In this document: positions 17,823 through 25,637 of the stretch, piece by piece
Numbering within the stretch: the stretch's first letter is position 1
Layout: each line of letters opens with the position of its first letter
DNA from: Ignavibacteriales bacterium
GTDB lineage: Bacteria > Bacteroidota > Ignavibacteria > Ignavibacteriales > SURF-24
NCBI GenBank assembly: GCA_026390815.1
Contig: JAPLFH010000055.1
Location: 58,228-122,227, forward strand
Length of the DNA stretch: 64,000 nucleotides
Reading direction: 5' to 3'
Position numbers and translations under genes: made by a program
Notes under the pieces: model-generated
Databases searched by the model: none
Seen by the model: only the letters and a program-made list of their open reading frames with translations
What the model was told of the DNA's origin: nothing

Positions 17823-20660
17823 ATGAAGAATAGAATAGTGTTTTTTTTCTTTCTGCTAATTGCTATTCAAATATTTCCACAGGATTCCTCACAAACATTT
17901 CTATCCTTAAAATCAACTGGTGTAGAGGATTTTCTTAAAACAAATCCAACTTATGATGGAAGAGGAACAATCATATTTATTTTGGATACCGGCGTTGATA
18001 TGGGAATTGAAGGCTTACAGAAAACTTCCACAAATGAAACAAAGGTTATTGATGTACGGGATTTTACAGGACAAGGTGATGTTAAACTTACCGAAGCTGA
18101 ACTTGAAACGGAGAATGGAATTACCGTAGCAAAAGATGAGCAGCAGAAATTGTCTGTAAAAGGAATTAATAAACTGGAACTTAAAGCTGATGATAATAAA
18201 TATTTCATCGGCAACTTTAATGAAGAACGGTTTAGAAATTCTAATGCCGGCATTAAGGATTTAAACGGAAACGGAAAGGAAGATGACAATTTTGTTGTAG
18301 TTGTTTTCCGAACAGCTATTGCTGGTGATACTAACTGGGTTGCTTACTTTGATTCAAATGCTGATGGCGATTTAAGCGACGAGAAGCCTATAAGAAATTA
18401 TAATGAACATCAGGATACTTTTCAAATTCTAAATCCCAAACAGATTCCTTATTTAACTTTTGCTGTGAACATATTCCCTGATAAAAAATTGATAAGTGTA
18501 TTTTTTGATGATGGTGGACATGGTTCTCACTGTGCTGGAATTGCTGCTGGTTACAAAATTGGTTCTCAAAATTTAAACGGAGTTGCCCCTGGTGCAAAAG
18601 TAATTGCTCTTAAATTAGGGGATAATACAAATTCCGGTGGTGCAACTGTAACCGGAAGTATGAAGAAAGCATATCTTTATGCCGATAAAATTTCCAAAGA
18701 AAGAAAAGAACCTTGTATTGTTAGCATGAGTTATGGTGTTGGTTCAGTAATAGAAGGGAATGCTGAGATGGAATTGTTCCTCGATGACTTACTGAAGAAG
18801 AATCCGTATTTATATGTTTGTGTTTCTAACGGAAATAATGGACCAGGTATTTCTACTACGGGTTTACCAGCATCTGCAAGATATGTTTTATCCTCTGGAG
18901 CTGTTTTAGCTGAGGAAGTTGGAAGAGATGACTATGGTTCTTCAGTAAAAGAAAATATTATTCTTCATTTTAGTTCACGTGGTGGCGAAGTTGCAAAACC
19001 GGATGTTTGTTCTCCCGGTGCCGCTACTTCAACAGTTACTAATTGGTCTGGCGGCGATAGAATGTGGGGAACAAGCATGGCTTCACCTTATTCAGCTGGG
19101 CTTGTATCGCTTATGTTAAGTGCAGCCAAACAAAAATATCCTGATGTAAAAATTCCATCACAATTGCTTTTTAAAGCGATTAAATATGGTGCAACTAAAA
19201 TGGATGGATATAATATTCTCGATCAGGGTGCTGGTTACATCAATGCTCCAAATGCTTTTGTAATGATAGAAAAGTTTTTAAAGAATAAGGAAAATGAAAA
19301 ATTTCAGGATTATAAAGTAAGTTCTTTCGCTCCAAATATGCCTAAGGGAAAAGCACAAAATCTTTATATAAGAAATGGCTCAACGCTTAGCGATAATGAT
19401 GTTTTTCGATTTAATGTGTCAAGAGTAAATCCCGATGCTAAAGAAAAATTTTACAGAATTTATAACCTTGAAAGCAATAATGATTGGCTCATCCCGATTC
19501 AAAAGAAAACCTACATTAGAAATTCCCAGAATGCCACAGTTAATGTTAAGTTCGATAAAAATAAAATGAAAGAACCCGGTTTATACACCGGTAAAATTAC
19601 AGCGTACAGAGATGATAAATCAAAATTCCCGGAATTTGAATGCATTGCTTCAGTTGTTATTCCTTACGAATTCAATTCATCAAACAATTACATGATGAGC
19701 TGGAATAATGAAAAGTTAATGCCTGGCAGACATAAAAGATATTTCTTAAATGTTCCTCCAGGTGCAGGTGTAATTACTATTAAAGTTAGCTCAGAAAAAA
19801 CAAATTACACAAACGTTGTTTATCGTTTATTCAATCCAGATGGTGTAAATGTTTTTACTTCACCTTCACTGAACGCTGATAAAGAAGAAAATTCTATTAT
19901 TAATAATAATTCTGATCTGAAGCCTGGCGTATATGAATTAGTTGTTCACGGGCATTTTCTTGCAACTGGTCAGTCAACATATAATTTGTCTGTTGAGTTT
20001 GGTGGAGTAAAAGCTGAGGATCAAAACGTAGTTATCCAACATACAATTGGTAAAATGAATGTCTTTAATTATTTCAACCAAATAAAAAATTATGATTTGA
20101 GTGGAAACCTATTGGGCTATCAAAAAGAATTTACCGTTAGCTTTAGCAATAGTGACAAATTCGTTTATTCATTTTTTATTCGAAAGGATGAAGAATCAAA
20201 AAAGTTCTCCATTTCAATGAGCAAAGAAGATTTTAATAAGTACACAGATTTTTCTGTGCTTATTTTTGATGAGAAGGGAAATGCAATTGAAAAGGATGGT
20301 TTAGATTATCCCGATGGCAGCATAGAAATTGCAAACACATTTGAGAATGCTGATAGCACAAAATTGAATCTTGTTATCGTTCCGGCTTTTGTTGATTTTC
20401 TTCAGGATGCCAAAGTGAAAATTGTTGAATCAACCTACTTGAAAAATTCGATAAGCTTCCCAGTTCAAAATGAAATGACAAATAAAGTTGAGCTTTATCC
20501 TACTATAGAAAAAACAATTGATTGTTTTATTCCGAAGCCGGGCTTTTATTTTCCTAATGACTCCAAGCCTTTTGGAATTATTTATTTCAAATCACCAAAG
20601 GCGGATAAGCAAGAATTTGAAATTCCATTTTTATTAAATGTTGAAGGAGATAATAAATGA
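17823..20660 (+). CDS. Secreted S8 serine peptidase resembling tripeptidyl-peptidase II
   Basis: 945 residues with a signal peptide (1 to about 19). The subtilisin triad is intact: D55 in ILDTGVDMG, H233 in GGHGSHCAG and S418 in GTSMASP, with the oxyanion Asn in SNGNNGPG. An insertion of about 180 residues between Asp and His, and phrases such as YDGRGTIIFILDTGVD, DFTGQGDV, NADGDLSDEKPIRNY and NGVAPGAKVIALKLGD, match the TPPII branch of S8 rather than ordinary subtilisins. The C-terminal half is beta-rich. Unlike eukaryotic TPPII (about 1,250 residues, cytosolic) it is shorter and exported. AAGGAT precedes the ATG. The stop overlaps the OPT transporter start by 4 bp, pointing to a peptide-use operon. 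Confidence 0.88.
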   Translation: MKNRIVFFFFLLIAIQIFPQDSSQTFLSLKSTGVEDFLKTNPTYDGRGTIIFILDTGVDMGIEGLQKTSTNETKVIDVRDFTGQGDVKLTEAELETENGITVAKDEQQKLSVKGINKLELKADDNKYFIGNFNEERFRNSNAGIKDLNGNGKEDDNFVVVVFRTAIAGDTNWVAYFDSNADGDLSDEKPIRNYNEHQDTFQILNPKQIPYLTFAVNIFPDKKLISVFFDDGGHGSHCAGIAAGYKIGSQNLNGVAPGAKVIALKLGDNTNSGGATVTGSMKKAYLYADKISKERKEPCIVSMSYGVGSVIEGNAEMELFLDDLLKKNPYLYVCVSNGNNGPGISTTGLPASARYVLSSGAVLAEEVGRDDYGSSVKENIILHFSSRGGEVAKPDVCSPGAATSTVTNWSGGDRMWGTSMASPYSAGLVSLMLSAAKQKYPDVKIPSQLLFKAIKYGATKMDGYNILDQGAGYINAPNAFVMIEKFLKNKENEKFQDYKVSSFAPNMPKGKAQNLYIRNGSTLSDNDVFRFNVSRVNPDAKEKFYRIYNLESNNDWLIPIQKKTYIRNSQNATVNVKFDKNKMKEPGLYTGKITAYRDDKSKFPEFECIASVVIPYEFNSSNNYMMSWNNEKLMPGRHKRYFLNVPPGAGVITIKVSSEKTNYTNVVYRLFNPDGVNVFTSPSLNADKEENSIINNNSDLKPGVYELVVHGHFLATGQSTYNLSVEFGGVKAEDQNVVIQHTIGKMNVFNYFNQIKNYDLSGNLLGYQKEFTVSFSNSDKFVYSFFIRKDEESKKFSISMSKEDFNKYTDFSVLIFDEKGNAIEKDGLDYPDGSIEIANTFENADSTKLNLVIVPAFVDFLQDAKVKIVESTYLKNSISFPVQNEMTNKVELYPTIEKTIDCFIPKPGFYFPNDSKPFGIIYFKSPKADKQEFEIPFLLNVEGDNK

Positions 20661-22642
20661 GTGATTCCCAAGTGCCGAACAACAGCGCCGGCTTACCGGA
20701 AAATGCTTACAGAGAATTGAAACCAGGTGAAAACTATATCCCAATTATGCTTCCTGATAAAGTTTATCCGGAAATAAATGTCTGGAGTGTTTCCTGGGGA
20801 TTGGTTATGGCAGCAGTTTTTTCAGCCGCCGCCGCATATCTTGGATTAAAAATCGGGCAAGTGTTCGAAGCTGCAATTCCTATTGCAATTATTGCTGTTG
20901 GTTTAGCAACAGTGTTTAAAAGGAAAAATGCTTTAGGTGAAAATGTAATTATCCAATCAATTGGAGCTGCTTCCGGAGTAATTGTTGCTGGAGCAATATT
21001 TACAATTCCCGCATTATATATTTTAAATTTACAAGTACAGTTCTACCAGATATTTCTTGCATCATTGTTCGGTGGATTTCTTGGGATTCTGTTTTTAATT
21101 CCATTCAGAAAATATTTTGTTCAGGAAATGCACGGAAAATTTCCGTTTCCGGAAGCAACCGCTACAACAGAGGTTTTAGTTGCCGGTGAAAAAGGAGGCA
21201 AGCAAGCGTTGGTTTTGGTTGCCAGTGGTATTATAGGTGGATTGTACGATTTTATTATTGCATCCTTCGGTTGGTGGAGTGAAGTTTTTACAACGCGTGT
21301 TCTTACCGTTGGAGAAAAACTTGCCGACAATTTCAAGTTAGTTTTTAGAATGAACATTGGTGCTGCTGTTATGGGATTGGGATATATCACTGGTTTAAAA
21401 TATACTGCAATAATAGCTGCTGGTTCGTTTGTTTCCTGGTATCTGCTCATTCCTGTTTTTGCATATCTTGGCGGCGGGCAAACACAACCGCTTGGTGTAA
21501 ATGTTCAGTTGCTGATTAACGATATGACTCCTGAGCAAATCTTTTCTAACTATGTTCGCCACATTGGTATTGGTGGAATTGCAATGGCAGGAATAATCGG
21601 AATCATCCGTTCATCCAAAATTGTTTCTTCAGCGTTTTCTCTTGCAATAAAAGAAATCTTTGGTGGAAAGCTTGAAGGAAATAATAATGTTCGTACTCAA
21701 CGGGATCTTCCAATGAAAATAATTGTTGGCGGTATAATTTTTACAGCAGTTTTAATTTATATCTTTTTCATGGTTGGCGTTGTACATAATGTAACCCACG
21801 CTTTAGTTGGATTGGCGATTGTACTTGTAATTGCTTTCTTATTTACAACTGTAGCGGCAAATGCAATTGCAATTGTGGGAACAAACCCGGTTTCTGGAAT
21901 GACTTTAATGACATTAATTCTTTCATCCATTGTTTTGGTATCGGTTGGTTTAACCGGCGAAGCTGGTATGATTTCAGCGCTTATAATCGGTGGAGTAGTA
22001 TGTACAGCACTATCAATGGCTGGTGGATTTATCACAGATTTAAAAGTTGGTTATTGGCTCGGTTCATCTCCATACAAGCAAGAAACATTTAAATTTCTTG
22101 GAACCGTTGTAGCATCTGCTACAGTTGGCTGGGTGATTTTAGTATTGAATCAAACATATGGATTTACCGGAGATAAAGCATTGATTGCTCCACAAGCAAA
22201 TGCTATGGCTGCTGTAATCAAACCTTTGATGTCTCAACAACCAGCGCCCTGGATGCTTTACATTGCTGGCGCTTTCATGGCACTTGTTCTAACAATGCTT
22301 AAAGTTCCTGCTCTTGCTTTTGCGCTTGGAATGTACATTCCCCTTGAACTGAACACACCGCTTTTGGTTGGTGGTTTAATTTCTCATTTTGTTTCTACAA
22401 GAAGTAAAGATGAAAAATTGAATAACGCTAGAAGAGAACGCGGTACATTAATAGCCTCCGGGTTTATAGCTGGTGGTGCTTTGATGGGAGTTGTTAGCGC
22501 AATGCTTCGCTTCTGGGATTTTAATTGGGTTCTACAAGAATGGCAGGCAACTCATGCTGCCGAGTTAATTGCATTAATGATGTTTGCACTCATCTGTGCT
22601 TATATGATCTGGGACTCACTGCGTGCTAAAGTAGAAGATTAA
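20657..22642 (+). CDS. OPT-family oligopeptide transporter
   Basis: 661 residues, almost entirely hydrophobic with roughly 14-16 membrane helices. Features of the OPT superfamily include the N-terminal VSWGLVMAAVFSAAAAYLGLKIG, the FPFPEATATTEVL loop (the conserved substrate-pathway motif) and long paired helices through to the C-terminus. OPT proteins import oligopeptides or metal-chelate conjugates across the inner membrane, driven by protons. Its ATG lies inside the last codons of the protease gene (ATGA overlap), so uptake of peptides released by that protease is the natural hypothesis. Substrate preference (peptide or siderophore-like) cannot be read from sequence. Confidence 0.92.
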   Translation: MSDSQVPNNSAGLPENAYRELKPGENYIPIMLPDKVYPEINVWSVSWGLVMAAVFSAAAAYLGLKIGQVFEAAIPIAIIAVGLATVFKRKNALGENVIIQSIGAASGVIVAGAIFTIPALYILNLQVQFYQIFLASLFGGFLGILFLIPFRKYFVQEMHGKFPFPEATATTEVLVAGEKGGKQALVLVASGIIGGLYDFIIASFGWWSEVFTTRVLTVGEKLADNFKLVFRMNIGAAVMGLGYITGLKYTAIIAAGSFVSWYLLIPVFAYLGGGQTQPLGVNVQLLINDMTPEQIFSNYVRHIGIGGIAMAGIIGIIRSSKIVSSAFSLAIKEIFGGKLEGNNNVRTQRDLPMKIIVGGIIFTAVLIYIFFMVGVVHNVTHALVGLAIVLVIAFLFTTVAANAIAIVGTNPVSGMTLMTLILSSIVLVSVGLTGEAGMISALIIGGVVCTALSMAGGFITDLKVGYWLGSSPYKQETFKFLGTVVASATVGWVILVLNQTYGFTGDKALIAPQANAMAAVIKPLMSQQPAPWMLYIAGAFMALVLTMLKVPALAFALGMYIPLELNTPLLVGGLISHFVSTRSKDEKLNNARRERGTLIASGFIAGGALMGVVSAMLRFWDFNWVLQEWQATHAAELIALMMFALICAYMIWDSLRAKVED

Positions 22643-22656
22643 TTTTAAACCTTTAT

Positions 22657-22679
22657 TCCCCTCCTTTGTAAGGAGGGGA
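22657..22679. repeat. Palindromic hairpin repeat (CCCCTCCTT type)
   Basis: A perfect 10-bp stem, TCCCCTCCTT with AAGGAGGGGA, around a TGT loop, followed by TTAAGGGGTGGT. There is no T-tract, so it is not a standard terminator. Sequences of this form are familiar as dispersed intergenic palindromes in Bacteroidota and allies. It lies between the transporter stop and the aminotransferase start and probably separates the two transcripts or stabilises the upstream mRNA end. Confidence 0.6.
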
Positions 22680-22711
22680 TTAAGGGGTGGTAGAAACAAA
22701 TAAATATAACT

Positions 22712-23845
22712 ATGATGCTTATCTCAGAATCTCGGAAATATTTTCCATATCTGAAGAGTGGCAGGATTTATATGAATCACGCTGCTATAAGTCCACTTTC
22801 ATCACCTGTAGTTGAGCAAATAAATAAATATTTGCACGTTAGAAGCGAAACCGATGTTGAAAACTTCCAGGATTATCTTGGACTTGTAACAGAGACAAAG
22901 AACAGAATCAGTGAATTAATTAATTCTTCATCCGATAGAATTGCTTTTGTGGATAATACTTCAAATGGATTAAACATTTTAGCGCAGGGATTGGATTGGA
23001 ATCCCGGTGATAGGATTCTACTTAACGATGTAGAATTTCCTTCTAACATTTATCCGTTCCTGAATCTTAAACAGCAAGGTGTGGAAATTGATTTTGTGAA
23101 ATCCAGGGATGGTTGTGTAACCTACGAGGATATTGAGTCGGCAGTTACTGCAAAAACAAAATTAATTTCTATCAGCTATGTTCAGTTTCTTTCCGGTTAC
23201 CGTGCTGATTTAGAAAAGATTGGTGAGCTTTGCAGTAATAAAGGAATAATTTTTTGTGTTGATTCAATCCAGGCACTAGGTGCAATTACACTCGATGTAA
23301 AAAAGTACAAAATAGATTTTCTTGCCAACGGTACTCAAAAGTGGTTGATGGCTTTAGAAGGCTTGGGATTTATCTTTATTACCGAAGAACTACAAGAAAA
23401 AATTACTCCAAAGTATGTTGGATGGACTTCGGTTGCAGATGCGTGGAATTTATTGGATTACAAGCTTGTCCTAAAAAGAAATGCTGATCGGTTCCAAAAC
23501 GGAACTTTGTCTGTTGTAGGAATAAATGCACTTAATGCGTCACTCAAATTTCTTCAATCATTTGGATATAAAAATATTGAAGAAACAATCCTTAACAACA
23601 CAGATTATTTTTTAAGCTCATTGCTGGAAATTGGAATTACTCCTTTACTAAAAAATGCTGGTAGAAATAATTTATCAGCAATAGTTAGTTTCAAATCAGT
23701 AAAGGCAAAAGATATATTTGATAAACTTCTTGCACAAAATATTACCGCCGCAGTACGAGAAGGAATCGTAAGGTTTTCTCCGCATTTCTACAATTCGAAA
23801 GAAGAGATAGATAAGGTGATTGTTTGCCTTAGAAAAATTACTTAA
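22712..23845 (+). CDS. Class V aminotransferase / cysteine-desulfurase-like PLP enzyme
   Basis: 377 residues, fold type I PLP enzyme of the aminotransferase class V (NifS/CsdA/isopenicillin-N-epimerase) group. Visible motifs are the N-terminal YMNHAAISPLS, FVDNTSNGLNILAQGL, the PLP-binding aspartate in FCVDSIQALGA and the Schiff-base lysine in NGTQKWLMALEG (about residue 211). The conserved catalytic-Cys loop typical of true cysteine desulfurases is not obvious near the C-terminus, so an aminotransferase, epimerase or lyase role is at least as likely. No isc/suf genes are nearby. Two ATGs lie in tandem at 22712 with no strong Shine-Dalgarno. Confidence 0.85.
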   Translation: MMLISESRKYFPYLKSGRIYMNHAAISPLSSPVVEQINKYLHVRSETDVENFQDYLGLVTETKNRISELINSSSDRIAFVDNTSNGLNILAQGLDWNPGDRILLNDVEFPSNIYPFLNLKQQGVEIDFVKSRDGCVTYEDIESAVTAKTKLISISYVQFLSGYRADLEKIGELCSNKGIIFCVDSIQALGAITLDVKKYKIDFLANGTQKWLMALEGLGFIFITEELQEKITPKYVGWTSVADAWNLLDYKLVLKRNADRFQNGTLSVVGINALNASLKFLQSFGYKNIEETILNNTDYFLSSLLEIGITPLLKNAGRNNLSAIVSFKSVKAKDIFDKLLAQNITAAVREGIVRFSPHFYNSKEEIDKVIVCLRKIT

Positions 23846-23988
23846 TCTTCTATGTGTTTGCTAAAAATAAAGTAGTAATATTTCTAATTGAATCGGAGAA
23901 TGGAAGAATCGGTGAAAAGGAGAAGTTAATTAAACATCTAAATTCCCAGCTTCAAAATTTTACCATCAATAAATTATTTCAAGTATAT

Positions 23989-25599
23989 ATGTGTTTAAAT
24001 CGAAAATTATATTTTGTTTTTATTTTCTTGATATCAGCCAATGTTCTTCTGGCTCAATATCAAAACGTTAGAATAAACAGTATAAAGACAAATGAACCGG
24101 AAGAAGTATCAATTGCAATCAATCCAACAAATCCTCTAAATCTTGCAGCAGGTGCAAATATAAATTTAAACTATCATTCAACGGATGGTGGATTAACCTG
24201 GCAGGAAGGAAGATTATCTTCTACATTTGGAGTGTGGGGTGATCCGTGTGTTACATTCGATCCTGATGGCAATCTTTACTTTGGGCATTTATCTACACCG
24301 CAAACAAACGGTTATTGGATAGACAGAATTGTTGTTCAAAAATCAACTGATGGTGGAACAACATATGATAATGGTGTTGGAATTGGTTACAGTCCTCCGC
24401 GGAAAGAACAGGATAAGGAATGGTTGATTGCGGATCATACAAACTCAATCTACCGCGGTAATCTTTATATGGCTTGGACAGAGTTTGATGAATACGGAAG
24501 TCCCGATCCGCGCGATAGTTCAAGAATTTTATTTTCATATTCTTCTGATCAAGGTTTAAGCTGGTCTCAACCAACTATCGTAAGCGACAGAAGTGGTGAT
24601 TGCTTTGACGGCAATAATACCGATGAAGGTGCTGTTCCTGCAGTTGGTCCTAACGGCGAGGTTTATTTAAGCTGGGCGGGTCCGCTTGGAATTATGTTTG
24701 ATAAATCAACTGATGGTGGACAAAGTTTTGGTAAAGATATTTTTGTATCCAATCAACCTGGCGGCTGGGCTTTTGATGTACCGGGTATTAATCGATGTAA
24801 CGGTTTACCAGTAACAATATGCGATATTAGCAATTCTCCTTACAAAGGAAATATTTATATAAACTGGTCAGATCAAAGAAGCCGGTACAAGGACACAGAT
24901 ATTTTTCTAATAAAATCAACAGATGGCGGAAAGACCTGGAGTGATGTAAAAAAAGTAAATGGAGACAAAACTAATAGACATCAATTTTTTACTTGGGCAA
25001 CCGTTGATCCTAAAACCGGCTATCTTTATATCGTTTATTATGATAGAAGAAACACTACCGATAATGCAACTGATGTATATATGGCAAAATCAATTGATGG
25101 TGGAGATACATTTACAGAAACAAAAATTAGCAGCAGTTCCTTTACTCCAGTTTCAAATATATTCTTTGGGGATTATACAAATATTGCAGCATATGATGGA
25201 AAAGTTTATCCAATCTGGATGAGAATGGATGGAATCAAATTAAGCATTTGGACAGCACTAATTGATGACAAGCAAACTGATGTAAAGCGGATCGGGAATG
25301 AATCGGTCCCTGAACTATTTCTTTTAAAGAATTATCCAAATCCTTTTAATCCATCCACTACAATACATTATTCAATTCCTGAACCTGGATTTGTTACTTT
25401 AACAGTTTTTGATCAACTTGGAAGAGAAATAAAAAATCTTGTTAATGAATTACAAACCGCCGGAATCCATTCTGTTAAATTTAACGCAACCTACCATTCG
25501 GCTGGATTACAAAGCGGGATTTATTTTTATAAGTTATCAGTCAATAATTCAAGTGGAAATATTTTAGTAAAAACAAATAAGATGATTTTACTGAAATAA
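23989..25599 (+). CDS. Secreted BNR/sialidase-like beta-propeller with T9SS sorting domain
   Basis: 536 residues from the ATG at 23989, which starts a normal signal peptide (about 1-24, ending VLLAQ). The frame is open further upstream to a GTG at 23854, but that leader would bury the signal peptide. At least four BNR/Asp-box-like repeats of the form S-T-D-G-G-x-T-W are visible, as in sialidases and other six-bladed propellers. The C-terminus (about 455-536) is a type A T9SS sorting domain: NYPNPFNPSTTIHYSIP, LGREIKNL, SGIYFYKLS and a final KMILLK. So the protein crosses the outer membrane and is surface-attached or released. True sialidase activity is unproven. Confidence 0.82.
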   Translation: MCLNRKLYFVFIFLISANVLLAQYQNVRINSIKTNEPEEVSIAINPTNPLNLAAGANINLNYHSTDGGLTWQEGRLSSTFGVWGDPCVTFDPDGNLYFGHLSTPQTNGYWIDRIVVQKSTDGGTTYDNGVGIGYSPPRKEQDKEWLIADHTNSIYRGNLYMAWTEFDEYGSPDPRDSSRILFSYSSDQGLSWSQPTIVSDRSGDCFDGNNTDEGAVPAVGPNGEVYLSWAGPLGIMFDKSTDGGQSFGKDIFVSNQPGGWAFDVPGINRCNGLPVTICDISNSPYKGNIYINWSDQRSRYKDTDIFLIKSTDGGKTWSDVKKVNGDKTNRHQFFTWATVDPKTGYLYIVYYDRRNTTDNATDVYMAKSIDGGDTFTETKISSSSFTPVSNIFFGDYTNIAAYDGKVYPIWMRMDGIKLSIWTALIDDKQTDVKRIGNESVPELFLLKNYPNPFNPSTTIHYSIPEPGFVTLTVFDQLGREIKNLVNELQTAGIHSVKFNATYHSAGLQSGIYFYKLSVNNSSGNILVKTNKMILLK

Positions 25600-25637
25600 A
25601 TCTATATAATTCACCTCCACATTTAAAAGAGTTGTTT

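Noticed and set aside
22712..23845. Assignment as a true cysteine desulfurase (IscS/SufS)
   Set aside because: The catalytic-Cys loop is not evident and no isc/suf genes are nearby; kept as class V aminotransferase family.
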